Shown: positions 10,975 to 23,606, counted from the first letter of the stretch. The stretch: DNA of 64,000 nucleotides from Antilocapra americana (GCA_007570785.1 ML662442.1:60846180-60910179), one strand, 5' to 3'. The notes: generated by a model not told the origin, from the sequence alone. A program made the numbers and translations.

Positions 10975-11277
10975 TAGTTCAATTCAGTTGCCCAGTCATG
11001 TCTGACTTTGTGACCCCCACAGACTGCAGCATGCCAGGCAGATGGGCTTGTGCATGCTCCTGCAAAGTGGCTTCAGTCGTGTCTGACTCTTTGTGGCCCT
11101 GTAGACTGTAGCCCGCCAGGCTCCTCTGGCCATGGGAGTCTCCAGGCAAGAATACCGGAGTGGATTGCCGTGCCCCCCTCCAGGGGATCTTCCTGACCCA
11201 AGAACTGAAACTGTGTCTCTTATGGCTCCTGCATTGGCAGGCAGTCCTTTACTACTACACCACCTAGGAAACCCCAA
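10975..11277 (-). mobile_element. Bov-A/Bov-tA composite SINE, antisense
   Basis: Two antisense units: a partial unit at 10975-11040 and a near full-length unit at 11052-11277, whose head is the CCACCTAGGAAACCCC end. The arrangement resembles composite Bov-A elements, in which the first unit is a shortened body. Confidence 0.88.
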
Positions 11278-11559
11278 TCTTGTGATGGTGAGGTAAAAAG
11301 TACGCAGATGAAAATCCAACAGGCTGAGAATGGTGAAACCAAAGTGCAGAAAGACATTTATGGGTTGTTGATGAAATTTTGGAAGAAGACAATAAATATC
11401 CTTAGGGTTTAGAATTCCATTAATGTAATCTTCTATGACATGTAACTGAAGGTTTTCTAAACTGTTACAACCTATATTCATAAACTATCAATCAAGCAAA
11501 AGATAGTTCTAAAATCTATGATGTTAAATACTAGAGAAAGGATAATTAAAGCAGAAATA

Positions 11560-12400
11560 TTTATCAAATACACACTATGTACTAGATATTCTTCTTGATG
11601 TTATTAGACATACACATTGGAAAAGCATAACAGGCATTACCTCTGCTATAGTAGAAAAGGTAACTAATGCATATATATGGAATTTAGAAAGATGGTAATG
11701 AGAACCCTGTATGCGAGACAGCCAAAAAAACGCAGATGTATAGAACAGTCTTTTGGACTCTATGGGAGAGGGCAATGGTGGGATGATATGGGAGAACGGC
11801 ATTGAAACATGTTAATTATCATATGTGAAATCAATCGCCAGCCCAGGTTTGATGCTCAGGGCTGGGGCACCAGGATGACCCAGAGACAGGGAATCGGGAG
11901 GGAGGTGGGTGGGGGGTTCTGGAAGGGGAACACATGTATACCCATGGCAGATTCATGTCAATGTATGGCAAAACCAACACGATAATGTAAAAAAATAAAG
12001 AAAGAAAGTTAAAAAAAACAAGAAAAGGTAGAACTTGATCTGAGCACTGACAAGTGGTACACAGATAGTAGATAAGAACGGGGATCTTTCCAGGGAAGAA
12101 AAGTAACTTAAACAAAGGTAGGGAGGTGTGAAAGGTCTTGACTTCCTCTGGAGACAGTAAATAGGTCTCTGCATGGAGAGATGATGCCCTGGGGAGCAAA
12201 GACAAGTCAAGTTGGGTGGATGAGGCTTGATTACTGAAGGTCATGATAGTCAGAGGAGTTTGGGCCTGATCAAGTAATCAAAAAAATAACAATGGTCAAA
12301 AAAGGACTGCGAAGAAAATGATGGCAAAATTACATGCAGAATGGAATGAAGGGGATAGAGTCTGGGAATAGATGGGACAGTTAAAAAACTGTTACAGACA
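11560..12400 (+). repeat. Ancient mammalian interspersed repeat, interrupted by an L1
   Basis: Left piece 11560-11652 (ACACACTATGTACTAGATATTC, recalling the common 'cacctactatgtgccaggcac' start) and right piece 12031-12400. At least six similar + strand relics occur in the window. The class is unresolved (possibly CR1/L2-L3-like). It is split by the L1 insertion at 11653-12030. Confidence 0.4.
11653..12030 (+). mobile_element. 5'-truncated ruminant L1 with target-site duplication
   Basis: About 358 bp of ruminant L1 3' UTR plus an A-rich tail (11663-12020), flanked by the perfect 10-bp direct repeat AGAAAAGGTA at 11653-11662 and 12021-12030. The 3' UTR contains the G-rich tract at 11890-11925 and the terminal CATGTCAATGTATGGCAAAA segment. 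It is the same subfamily text as the larger L1 at 50.7 kb. Confidence 0.93.
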
Positions 12401-12423
12401 TTAGAACATTATAATAACAATAG

Positions 12424-12674
12424 CTAATGCTTACATGGCTTCCCAGATGGCTCAGTGGTAAAGAATCTGCCTGCCAATGCAGGAGACACAAGAGATGCAG
12501 GTTTGATCCCTGGGTCAGGAAGATACCCTGGAGAAGGAAATGGCAACCCACTTCAGTATTCTTGCCCGGAGAATCCCATGGACAGAGGAGCCTTGTGTGC
12601 TATAGTCCATGGGGTCTCAAAAAGTCAAACATGACTGAGCACACACACACAAAACAAAACACAAATGCTCATAT
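12424..12674 (+). mobile_element. Bov-tA SINE, sense, with target-site duplication
   Basis: Sense SINE about 12437-12641 followed by a CA/AAAC tail, bounded by an imperfect direct repeat (TAATGCTTACAT at 12424-12435; AAATGCTCATAT at 12663-12674). Confidence 0.93.
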
Positions 12675-12840
12675 AGATTTTATTATAGGCCAGACTCTCT
12701 TCTAAATGCTCTCCATATAGTAATCCATCTAATCCTCAAATGATTCTGTGAGATAGGTATGAACACTTTTACAGATAAGGATCTGAGCCACTGAGAGTTT
12801 TCCTAACTTAGCAAAGGTAACAGTTTAGACAAAGCAGTAA
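12675..12840 (-). mobile_element. MIR SINE, antisense
   Basis: Reverse-complement MIR: ATCCTCAAATGATTCTGTGAGATAGGTATGAAC-like core and TTTTACAGATAAGGATCTGAG. The Bov-tA at 12.4 kb lies at its left edge. Confidence 0.75.
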
Positions 12841-13549
12841 TACAGTAATTAAGTAGCAATATATGGGAATGAGGGCTTAGGCTAGGGTAATGTATTAGAG
12901 AAAAGAGAAAAGAGAGCCTAGTAAACTCTGTAATCTTAATAGCACACTTCTTGCCCCCAAAGTCATCAACAGAAGCTCATAAAGTTCTCTTTGCCCAATA
13001 TTTATGCTTCTAGAACCCTTTGTGGACCTTGCCTCTCAAACTTGCTTATTCCATCATTCAGGTTCTATGCTACAAAGCCTTCCCCGTATTTCTCACTGCT
13101 GTTCCCAGTCCTCCCCAATGGACTTGCTACTCTGATCTCACTGATTTGTGGGTGATGAATCCCAAGTGTCCAGTGCTCTGGTCACATGGTCACAGCCCAC
13201 CCTCTTCCCATTCCCATGCCCAGGCTGCCTAAATTCTGAGAACCCCAGACCTCCAGCTCACTCTCCAGGAAGAGCAAGTAGGATGCATGTGGAGGACATT
13301 TACAGGGGAAGATTGGATTGTTGATGAATTGAATGAAAGGATAATGGTCTAGACACCAGTATCTCCAGTCTCCGGAGGAGAAGTACTCTGTATTGCCACC
13401 CATAGAAGATGTATTGTATTAGTATTACCAGCCACAGAAGATGAGATGTGGAAGAGATCCATGGTAAGATCAATCTGGATATAAAATGATAGACCTGTAG
13501 CCTAATAGTGTCAGAAGGTATTCGTATTAGAGCATTATTGAGTCAAATC
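12841..13549. other. Unassigned stretch
   Basis: No recognised element. Moderately GC-rich text around 13080-13260 carries short frames on both strands with no recognisable motif. Confidence 0.5.
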
Positions 13550-13920
13550 CTCCTATGTTGGGTTTGTATGGAACATGCAGGCAGAAGGGTGTTATGGAGT
13601 TAATAGCTAGCATGAAGCAGCCCAGTATGCGGTCTGGGGCCTCAGGATACTGGTTTGTGAGTCGAAAACCTAGTCATGGGAGTGAATAGTGAACTGGGCT
13701 GGGTGAAGCAAGCAGATATCAAGAAAAGAGTTTTCAGGGCTCAGGGGACAAAAAGCTCAAATAGGAGACATGAAAGTACATAGAAACCAAGGAACCAAAA
13801 TGGAGACTGAGAAGGAACAGAAGCATAGAAGAAGTTGGACACCAGGGCCAAAGAACTCAAGAAAGGAAGCGAGTTTCAAGGAGTTTTTAACCTGATTCAA
13901 AGTCTCAGAAAAGTCAATGT
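13550..13920 (+). repeat. Ancient interspersed repeat fragment
   Basis: Resembles a later part of the same unresolved family as 11.56-12.40 kb (GGAGACTGAGAAGGAACAG near 13802 and GAGTTTCAAGGAGTTT near 13870). It could be the continuation of that copy. Confidence 0.35.
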
Positions 13921-14024
13921 TCAACTGAAAAAATATATTTTCTAAAAAAAATCTCCAAGCCTTTAGAGTTAGATCTTACTTCAAAATCAATATATTTTCA
14001 ACTTCTGCTCACTGGTTTTTATCC

Positions 14025-14275
14025 ATTTCCTTACTAAAGGACATCTTTGGTTGCTTCCAAGTTTTGGAGATTATGAATAAAGCTGCTATAAATATAAATT
14101 TACACATTTTTGTGTGGACATAAGTTTTCAACTCCTTTGAGTAAATACCCAAGAGCACTGTTGCTGGATCATATGGTAAGAGTATGTTTGGTTAGAAACC
14201 ACTAAACTGCCTTACAAAGTGACTGTAACATTTTGTAATCTCATCAGCAATAAATGAAGAGTTCCTACTTTAATT
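14025..14275 (-). mobile_element. Old L1 ORF2 segment, antisense
   Basis: Antisense L1 text: TTGGTTGCTTCCAAGTTTTGG, AATAAAGCTGCTATAAATAT, and TTGCTGGATCATATGG. It covers the C-terminal ORF2 region; no frame remains. Confidence 0.82.
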
Positions 14276-17200
14276 TAAATTAATTAAAATTAAATCAAAT
14301 TTAAAATCAATTTGCTCCATTGCACAAGCTATATTTTAAGTGTGGCATGTAGTTAGTGGCTACTGCATGAGCAGAGCAGATATGGAAAATTCCCATCATC
14401 ACAGATAGTTGTGTTTGACAGTTATGTTCTATAGATTCAAGACATTATAATTTTACAGGATAAGTACTTGGTGTGTATTCTATCTGAAGATCACAAAGTC
14501 TCTACATAATGCCAGAATGATCTGACACTTCTGTTCTTTTGCTCCTGTCATTAATTAAAATTTCTGCCTAAGTGGATCATTGTTATACATAGTTAAGGTA
14601 GTTTGCCACTATTCCAAGATGTTCCCTGCAGTTATGAATGTCTATCAGGTTGCTATTACCTTTTCATAATTCTTAATTCATACTTAAGGATATGGATTCC
14701 CTATGTATTCCTTGAGCCTCAAGCTCTAGTTGAAGATGTAAAAGGAGAAGAATCTGAGTTCACTAGGAAATCAAGACTTGGTGGTTATCCTTTTGTCCAA
14801 CTTGAATGTCAGAGCATTTCATAAGGATGGCATGCCCTGGTATAAATAGAATACAGTCTCTGGCTTAAGTAGGTACCTTAGATCCAGTGTCTACTAGACC
14901 ATAGACTAAGACATGTGTAGAAGACCGAATTAACAAGAGCATTAAATAAATAATGGATATAACTTCAACTAAATAACCAAGTAGAGTAGATAAATAAATG
15001 CTCAATTGGCAGGATGTTCTTGTCAATCCTATATCCAATCAATGTTGGACGATTACCAGTCTTCTTGATGTAAATGGAACACAGTCGTGTCCATATGTTG
15101 TCCTCCATGTAGTACTTTTTTTTTTTTTAACAGGAATACATGCTATTCTGCTGAGGATGATTCAATGTCATGCTCAGATCATGCAAAGTTGTAATTGCAA
15201 CTTTAATAACTGTTGTATTTTGCTTTTCCATTGTAATCGTCATCTATATGCTTATATACTCCAGAACTTGATGGTGTTTCTCTCCAAAGATATAAGAGAG
15301 AAATGCATAGCAAGTCTTGGGATAAATACATATATAACTTTTGTGTCCCTGGTCCTGTGCCAATGCCTTTCTGTTTTACATGTATACACACACATGCACA
15401 TACACAAATTCACAGGTACATACACACCCTGGAGCTTTAGCCGGGAAGAAAACCTCTCAGTAAATCCACTTAAAATGTAACAGCAGCTTTTCATACTTTC
15501 CACTGCAAGATCAGAGGAAAACATCAGCATTTCTGCTCTCTTTAGATCTTGATGAGAATTTTTGAATGGTGACTCTCAGAAGGCATTCTCCATCCTTCTC
15601 TCACTCCTCTATCTTTCAAAATGCTCTGAAAAGGACTGTTATGGTAATTTTTCTGTTAAAAAATCATCCAGTGTTTCCTGTGAGTCATCAGTTGGAGGAG
15701 TAGTATGATTCCATGTTACAGCTGAGTAAACAGAGGGATTTGATTTCAGGCTAAGGACAAATCTCAAAGTGCAAATATAAATCCTTTTTTCCTTCTCTTC
15801 TAAGCAATCCTACCAGGCATCCAATAAGAGGGTGAAAAATCACTCCACACGACTCCCCACTTTTCATTACTTTTTTTTGGTTAAAATCATTTCTTTCTTG
15901 AATGCCTCTTTCTTCCAATTTAGATCATCTTTATAACTGATTTTTTTAAAGTTAAGTAATTTTGATTATTATTATTATTGTTTGGGTAATGAATGGGGGA
16001 TCTTCAGGACAAAGCGCCAAGAAACTGTTCTTAGAAAGAGTTTCATATGGGAAGAGCTAGGGCAGACTAGAACACACACAAAGAGATCTTTATTTCTAAC
16101 TATGTGGGCATACGGCTCAGAGGTAGCTGAACAGAAACAGGCTAAAAGGGCAGGAAGAAATGGCTGAAAATTACTTTGCATCTTCTAATCTCATGAGAGT
16201 TTGTTTCATTACCTGGTATTTTTCATTCCTGAGAAAGGGGTACAGGTCATAACCTATAGCCACAATGAAGCGAGAATACTAGAAAGGAGAAACATCTATC
16301 TGGTCATTTGGGCATTTGGCCAATTTGGGAACTTTTATGTGAAAGGAAGGAAAGAAGGAGACAATTAGAAGGAGGATGAAAACACATACTACTTAGAGGC
16401 GAGTGGGTGACCTGGGGAAGATTTTTAACTTCAAATCCTGCTATCTCCTTGACCATGTGGAATTAGTGCTGGCTCTCACTGAACCATTGACTCAACTTAT
16501 GACCAAAGATAAACCACTTGATCTCTCTCTGAGTTTCAAATCTCCTTGCCTCATAAATGAAGGATTTGGAGACCAGCAGAATTTTAGGATTTTGTGAAAG
16601 GATAGAGTAAGAAGAATGACCATGAGGTCCAATAATAACAACAGTTTACTTTGAGGGCTGGAAGAGAGAGACTTCTCAGGAGGCATCTTAATATCCTGGA
16701 TTGGTGATGTGTACTCAATGGACTTGGCTTCTTGCATAAGTCTTTCCCGCTGACTCATAATCCAGCCTTCTGTGCAAGACCTTGTGTATTTGCTTATCAG
16801 AGCAGCTTGAAACAGGGAGCTTGGATTCCCTTCCTGGGCATTTGCTTTGGTAGACACCCTCACACAAACTAATGTGACAGAGTCTCTTTGTAGGAAAATT
16901 TGATCTTTCCTTTTATTATTATCAAGAGGAAATGCTGTTTGGACGTAAAGATTTAGAGACAAATTAATGTCCTGGATAGTGAAAGGTAGGATGGGGGAGA
17001 GGTATAGCCGATGCTGGTGTCCGCACCCTCAGTGGGCTTCCAGCTGCCAGCATCTGTGCCAAGCACACCCCCTCCCATAGGGCAGGCCTGACACAGGCAG
17101 AATCATTGCCCCTCCCTTGAGCAGCCCTCACTCAATGACTGAACAGCAACTGATGGAAGTTGGTGTGTCAGTGCCCCCCCTCCCTCACCCTTATTGGGTG

Positions 17201-17964
17201 CATGGTCTCCACTGGCTTTCAGGGTTTCCAGGAAAATTAGGCCCCACTCATATGGGTGATATCAGGCTTCCCTTTACTGGGTCTCTCCTTTCTGTCTCTC
17301 TTCACCACTCTCCTCTGGTTACAGCCTTCTCTTCCCAACCAAATTATATTTGCTCTTTAGTTCTTATCTCATGGCTTGTTTCTGTGGGACACCAAACTAA
17401 GATACAAGTCATTGGAAATTTGGCTAATTATACACAGTTTTATTTAAAAAGAAGCCTTTTAAAAATATCTGTGCTGGGTGTTCTTAAGCACTGTAGAGAT
17501 GGAAATCTTACTAATCTTTTCAAAACTTTCTGAGTTGAGATACTCAATAAAAAGTGTGTATTTGAGGTTTTTTGCGAGAGTGTAGGATAAATGCTTTCAA
17601 TGTTTTCCTTCCTTTTTGATTTTAAATGAGTTAAACTTTAAACTGGACAAATCCCTTAACAATATTAAGGTTTTTTAACTTAGTTGTAAAACTATACAAT
17701 CTGAGATCACCCAGAAGACAAAATTGGTATATAATTATCCCATTATTTCACACTGGCCCTCAATTCTGGTTCATTTGTGCATCGGTTTCTCTTATTAAAA
17801 GGGAAGTAATTGTAATAGTTGCCACCCACTTTTACAGAATTTTCAATTTAATTGATATTTTCATGATTCAACTTATCTATTGATATATTCTTCTTTTTTA
17901 TAATAATAGAATGACCTAAAATGCATTAAAACATACTGATGTAAGAATGAAATTTCTTCATGAA
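14276..17964. other. 3.7 kb largely unassigned
   Basis: The longest unassigned stretch. It holds a 13-base poly-T at 15117-15129, a TTA run near 15967-15982, and open frames of 160 codons (14998-15480, +) and 156 codons (16492-16962, -). Neither frame resembles a known protein family, and the first includes simple-sequence text. The GC-richer block 17000-17420 looks like an old retroelement end, but no family could be named. Confidence 0.45.
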
Positions 17965-18190
17965 GACATGAAATTTAAAATCAGATTGCCTGGGTTCAGA
18001 ACTTCATTCTGATACTTTGAAGCCATGTAACTTTGGTCAACTTGCTTCATCTTTCTGTGCCTTAGTTTCCTTATCTGTGAAATCAGGGTAATAACTGTCC
18101 CAAATATACAAAGATCCTGTGTGGATTGGTGCAATTGCAACTGTAGAGACTTCCAGATGCCTGGCCCATGCAAAGAACGCAATAACATGG
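17965..18190 (+). mobile_element. MIR SINE, sense
   Basis: Sense MIR: TCAGATTGCCTGGGTTCAGA, GTAACTTTGGTCAACTTGCTTC, GCCTTAGTTTCCTTATCTGTGAAA and GATGCCTGGCCCATGC, in the consensus order over nearly full length. Confidence 0.88.
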
Positions 18191-18765
18191 CAGCTATTCA
18201 CATTTGGATCACATAATGTCAGTCTCCAGCTCCTTTCAGGAGCATTTTTCTTGTTCAGAGTTGGGTCATACCCTGAGAAAATGTGAACGACCCTGGATCA
18301 ACATGCTTCTTTTAGAGTATAACTGTATTGCAGTGAAAAAATTGGAAGTTCTCTATCCTTTTCCTTCTTTCTCCATCCTTGATCATAGATTTAACCAAGA
18401 AATGAAAGACAATCATGATTAAAACACAACAAGATGTCTTCCTGAGATGTAATACTTTCCTGAGTCTCTGCAAGAATGGTTCAGGAAGAGAATAGTTAAT
18501 TTACTTCATAAATTAATTTTGTAAATTAATGGTAGCACAGTGGCTACCATTTTTGTCACATAAGTGTCCAGAAAGACAGTCAGAATACCGCTTCTCCCTG
18601 TAAGGCAATAGCCTAGTTTTTTAGGTTCATAGCATGACTGAGAAGAAAGCACAGTGAGTTCCCATACATCCCTGGGGCGTTGGCTAATTTCTCCAGGATT
18701 GGTTCTCCACCTACAAAGGGAGAGATTGACGTGGCTCCAGCAGGGAGACTGGGAATGCGACCAGA
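18191..18765. other. Unassigned stretch
   Basis: No recognised element. Confidence 0.5.
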
Positions 18766-18981
18766 TGCTTGTACTTGTGCTCAGTCATGTCCAACTCTTT
18801 GTGACCCCATGGACTGCAGCCCACCAGGCTCCTCTGTCCATGGGGATTCTCCAGGCAAGAATACTGGAGTACGTTACCATTTCCTCCTCCAGGGGATCTT
18901 CTCCAACCTGGGATGGAAGCATCTCCTGTGTTTCCTGCATTGGCAGCCAGACTTTTTACTGCTATGCCACCAGGAAGCCTA
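18766..18981 (-). mobile_element. Bov-tA SINE, antisense
   Basis: Reverse-complement SINE from GTGCTCAGTCATGTCCAACT to the head end GCCACCAGGAAGCC. Full length. Confidence 0.94.
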
Positions 18982-19429
18982 ATCTAAGTAGATGAATCAC
19001 AAGGGGCTTGTCTGGGATAATGAGCTTAGATAACCTAAATGTGCATATAACCCTGGGTCCTCAACCCACAAGATAGAGGTTCAGATATACTTGGGCATTT
19101 GGAGAAAAAAAATCTCATCAACAGGGGACCAAAAACCTGTCTGGGTAATGTCCAAATGCATGACATTATTCTGAGTAGAGAATAAACGAAGGAGTGGTGG
19201 AAAAATTAACTGGCCTCGAAGTTTCTTGGAGTCTTCAAACTTCCATCTCTACTGCTTAACTTGAAGAACCCATATTAAGCCCAGTTCAGAGAAGGGAGTT
19301 GTTGCTGATTTTGCCAAGTGATGAAAGTCAATGTTAATGGGCCTGTTTAGGGGGACTTGAAAAGAAGATGTGGTTTATAAGCTAGACTTTGAAATATGGG
19401 TAAGGTTTGAATTTCACAGTATACTATTC
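18982..19429. other. Unassigned stretch
   Basis: No recognised element. Confidence 0.5.
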
Positions 19430-20200
19430 AGGGTTCAGTGCAAAGCTCATAGACAGATGGAAATGGTAATTTATACTGACAGAGTTAAGGAGGCCTTTTC
19501 AATGAATTGCCTTGCAGATAACCTGAGATTTAAAATATTTCAAAGAGAATCTCATCAAAATTACTCCAAAATTTATATCCTTGAGACCAATGTGGAGTCA
19601 GTTGAGGAAGCCTGAGGATGAAGCAGATTTCTAACATCTTGTTTTAAGGTGCTGGTGTGACTGTGAAGCAGCCTGCCCTTCAGATGGTAGAAAAATGAAA
19701 TTGGAGCAAATTGAAAAGGTAAGATGGGATTTAGAGATTAAGAGATCACTCTTTGTGGAGGTCCTAGGTGCAACTGTAAGAGCTGAAGGTTCTCTTTAGA
19801 ATTCACAGAATGATGAGTACAGAAGGCAGATTAGGGGATCATAGGGATCTATGTGATGTGGGAGGCTAAGGAAGAGACAGGCCAGAACAGAGCAGAAAAA
19901 GAAAACTTGCAAGGCTGAAGGACAAATGGGGACCCAAAAGTCACCAAAAAACAAAAGAGAAGGGGGAGTTTCAAGGAGCATGTGATAAATAGCCTAAAAT
20001 GTTATAAGATCAAGTAGTATGGAAACCAAGGAAAAGCTGTTAAATGTTGTTACAGTTGAGAAAGCAATTTCGATAACGATGGAGCAAAATATCAGAACAT
20101 GGGGAGCTGAAACAATGAAAGGATGTTAAGAAAGATGTGATGTGTTTGAGCATGAAAGGAAGGAAAAAGGTGAAAAGCAAAGGTGAATTTTAGGTGAAGC
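19430..20200 (+). repeat. Ancient interspersed repeat, diverged
   Basis: Patches resemble the unresolved family seen at 11.6, 47.2 and 55.6 kb (AAGGAGGCCTTTTCAATGA near 19488, AAGATCAAGTAGTATGG near 20006, AAAGCAATTTCGATAACGATGG near 20062). Very diverged; boundaries are approximate. Confidence 0.35.
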
Positions 20201-20541
20201 TTATGAAGGTTAAGATAAGCTTCACTGCCCCGTATTTACATGCCCCGTATTTTCCAAGGCCCTAAGAGGAGCACTAGTAATGGACTAGCACATGGTTGTA
20301 GGTTTTGTGTATTTCTCAAGAGCAGGTCCTGCAGTTTGTTGTAAGGCCATTTCCCTTCCACTTCAAATACCCCTCCTCAGTGTGGGATGCTGGGATACAA
20401 ATTAAGGGGAAGTTGAATTGGAGATACACTTAGTTTGGATTTATTGGAATCATGGGATAAGAAGTCACATGTGGGTATAGTTAAATTACTGCTGGTTTAC
20501 CAGATAGAAGAATAGTTTTCAGATATATAAGCTATTCTTAT
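20201..20541. other. Unassigned stretch
   Basis: No recognised element; AT-rich. Confidence 0.5.
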
Positions 20542-20616
20542 ATTGAAAGAATATATATATTCTTCTAACATATATATATATTTCATATATATATTGAAAG
20601 AATATATATATTCTTC

Positions 20617-20669
<53 letters not shown>
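20542..20669. repeat. AT/AC microsatellite with a 51-bp tandem copy and palindromes
   Basis: A 51-bp unit begins at 20542 and again at 20593. Each copy contains the 18-bp perfect palindrome AAGAATATATATATTCTT (20547-20564 and 20598-20615). The second runs into an uninterrupted AC run at 20619-20660 (21 units) and a short AT run. Likely polymorphic in length. Confidence 0.95.
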
Positions 20670-21349
20670 GCTTCTTCCCACTCTATCCACATCATGACAT
20701 GAAGACATCAACAAAAAAATAGGTCAAGTGTTGTTTATATCCTTTTAAAAGGATACCTAAAATTTGTCACTTAGTGAAGACTTGAAGTTCCCCCAAATCT
20801 TGTAACTCATATAGGAAAGAAGCTTGACAAAACTCTTCTAAAATTGGCATCAATTCCAAAACTTAATGTGCACTTCCCAAGAACAAGTTATGAATCTCTC
20901 CCCAAATTTTTTTCCAGACTAAATAGAATAAAAAAAAAGTTCAATCAAGCATGTTAGAGAAAAATATGAATTATTTTCCTTTTTTCAATATAGGAAAATG
21001 CTATTACAAAGGCTGCTATTTGAGGAATCTAACAAAGAATATGATGGTTCATCTGGATTTTTAAATCAGCATCTTAAAAAATGTCTAACTTGTTATGATT
21101 TATTTTCTCCTTCTAAATGTATATTCACTTTTAAAACTAATCTTGTGTTCTTAAGCTTCCTACCATCCTAACCACAATACCTTCATGATGTAACCAGGTT
21201 GTATTGTTTTATTTTTTGAGGGTAGAGGATGGATTTGAACCAAAATAATAGCCTACTTACTAAGCAGTGATTTCAACTTCCTAAGGATCTTTCAAATTAA
21301 ATATTATTGTGCCTGTTATATAAGTGTATTATCATACTTTATAAAAATG
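20670..21349. other. Unassigned stretch
   Basis: No recognised element. Confidence 0.5.
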
Positions 21350-21965
21350 TGTTATCATCAGCTCAACTCAGTTGCTCAGTCATGTCCGACTCTTTGTGAC
21401 CCCATGGACTGCAGCACGCTAGGCTTCCCTGTCTATCACCAATTCCTCGCGTTTACTCAAACTCATGCCCATCACGTCGGTGATGCCATCTAACCATCTC
21501 ATCCTCTGTCATCCCTTTCTCCTCCTGCCTTCAATCTTTCCCAGCATCAGAGTCTTTTCCAATGAGTTGGTTCTTCACATCAGGTGGCCAAAGTATTGGA
21601 GTTTCAGCTTCAGCATCAGTCCTTCCAATGAATATTCAGGACTGATTTCCTTTAGGATTGACTGGTTGGATCTCCTTGCAGTCCAAGGGACTCTTAAGAG
21701 TATTCTCCAACACCACAGTTCAAAAGCATCAATTCTTTGGTGCTCAGCTTTCTTTATGGTCCAACTCTCAGACAGACCTTTGTTGGCAAAGTAATGTCTC
21801 TGCTTTTTTAATATGCTGTCTAGGTTGGTCATAACTTTTCTTCCAAGGAACAAGCATCTTTTAATTTCTGGGCTACAGTCACCGACTGCAGTGATTTGGA
21901 AGCCCATGAAAATAAAGTCTCTCATTGCTTCCATTATTTCCCCATCTTAAAGGACTGTTATCATC
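21350..21965 (-). mobile_element. BovB LINE 3' part, antisense, with target-site duplication
   Basis: About 596 bp of BovB 3' region in reverse (tail at left), bounded by the perfect 10-bp direct repeat TGTTATCATC at 21350-21359 and 21956-21965. Truncated at its 5' side inside the reverse transcriptase region. Confidence 0.94.
21575..21934 (-). pseudogene. BovB ORF fragment
   Basis: A 119-codon frame reading BovB polyprotein text (VMTNLDSILK, FELWCWRILLRVPWTARRSN, LKLKLQYFGHLM). It covers the region C-terminal to the catalytic RT motif and stops early, so it is a dead remnant. Confidence 0.88.
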
Positions 21966-22576
21966 TTAAAAGATTTTTTCCCATGTGCTATCTTAAAGGA
22001 GAGCAAACTAGTAATTTCCCATGCTGGACTATCTCTGACCTCCTGAAGTGATTATCAGAACATGGCTATTTCCCACTATGGTGGGGTATTGCCCTCTCCT
22101 AGAAGAGATCTATTTCCATTTATAACAAGGTGGTTTGACCTATAAACAAACAGTTGTGTGCAGTGGATTGTTAGTATTTATATAGTACTAATACATCATG
22201 GCACAGGAGAAATTATTCATAACATCTAGTACAAGTTCATGTATACAAGTCATGCTTTGTAAATATTTGATGATAATGGTGTTTGATGTGTTTTCAAACT
22301 GAACACAAACATGGTTCTGTTACATGATTCACATCTTCTCTCCTTCAGACATACGTTTATGGTAGAAATCTATCTTCTGGGTTGTCTTGGGTAAAGTGCT
22401 CATTAGAAGCAATGGCATGAACTGTACATCACACCCTTTCCAAATCTATGCTTCTTTTACTCAAAACATCCCCAGGTTTTTTTTTTTTATCATGACTATT
22501 ATGTCCTAGTATATTTCCAACTAATTTCTGCCTCTCATTGTCACGCCCCTTCCTTCTTCCTTCTGTTCTCAGCATT
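21966..22576. other. Unassigned stretch
   Basis: No recognised element. A poly-T lies near 22479-22488. Confidence 0.5.
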
Positions 22577-22802
22577 TCAAGTGCGTGTGTGCTTAGTCAC
22601 TCAGTTGTATCCAGCTGTTTGTGACCCCATGGACTGCAGCCCACCACGGTCCTCTGTCCATGGAATTTTTCAGGCAGGAATACTGGAGTGGATTGCCATT
22701 TCCTACTCCAGGGCATCTTCCCAGCTCAAGGACTAAACCCATGTCTCTTGCATCTCCTGCATTGATGGGTGGATGTTTTAGTCATGCCCCAGCCTCCCAA
22801 AA
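22577..22802 (-). mobile_element. Bov-tA SINE, antisense
   Basis: Antisense SINE with tail GTGTGCTTAGTCACTCAGTT at left and a degraded head (GTTTTAGTCATGCCCCAGCC) at right. Confidence 0.92.
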
Positions 22803-23249
22803 ATAGTGGGAACGTTGGAAACATGACTGTTTGTAATTCAAGCAGACCCCATAGAGTGTACCATATGATCCAAAAAGTTAATTTAACAATTTATTTTAAA
22901 GTCTCAGAATGGAATCATTGCTCTAACTATCCAGGAATGATGTCTGAACACTTAAGTAAATATGTACTTTGAAAAATAGTATCTTAGAAAATTATTAAGA
23001 ACAAGATCATAGAATTTATTTTTACTGCATTTATAACTCTTCTGTACCAAGAGAGTTGGCTCCAAGGAATGCTGATGTTACATTTTTCAAAGATAATCAT
23101 GTTAACATTTCTGTGTCAATAATAAATAAGCACAGAGAACTTTTTTGAATGTGGCATAATACAGAATCTTATACCAAGAGCTTGACAGGCATCTATTTTA
23201 TGATCTGATAGAATGATGAGAAAAATTTATGAGTTTGATTTTTTAAAAT
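22803..23249. other. Unassigned stretch
   Basis: No recognised element. Confidence 0.5.
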
Positions 23250-23308
23250 TTTTCTTAGAATATAGTTGATTCAAGATGTGTTAGTTTCTCCTACATAGCA
23301 AAGTGAAT

Positions 23309-23340
<32 letters not shown>

Positions 23341-23520
23341 TATATATATCCACTCTTTTTTAGATTCTTTTTCTATATAGGTCATTACAGAGTATTAAGA
23401 AGCATGCCTATACTATACAGCAGGTCCTTATTAATTATATTTTGTATATATAGTAGCGAAGCTTCATGTCTGACTCTTTGTGACCCCATTGACTGCAGCC
23501 CACCAGGCTCTTCCATCCAT
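23250..23520 (-). repeat. Large palindrome, left arm: L1 3' end (-) then SINE tail (-)
   Basis: 23250-23455 is antisense L1 3' UTR (AGTTGATTCAAGATGTGTTAG; GTCATTACAGAGTATTAAG; a TATACACACA microsatellite inside). 23456-23520 is the antisense 3' half of a Bov SINE. The same two pieces recur in mirror order at 23607-23909. Confidence 0.87.
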
Positions 23521-23606
23521 GGAATTTTCCAGACAAGAATGCTGGAGTGGGTTGCTATTTCCTACTCCAGGGCATCTTCCCGAGCCAGAGATTGAACCTG
23601 AGTCTC
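23521..23606 (-). mobile_element. SINE head part forming the palindrome loop
   Basis: Antisense 5' half of the Bov SINE that begins in the left arm (CAAGAATGCTGGAGTGGGTT; GATTGAACCTGAGTCTCC). It has no partner in the right arm. Confidence 0.85.

Noticed and set aside
14998..15480. 160-codon open frame on the + strand
   Set aside because: It has an unremarkable Met, runs through a poly-T and CA-rich simple sequence, shows no domain-like composition, and has no recognisable homologue pattern.
16492..16962. 156-codon open frame on the - strand
   Set aside because: No recognised motif, no splice-site or promoter context that could be argued; length is possible by chance in 64 kb.
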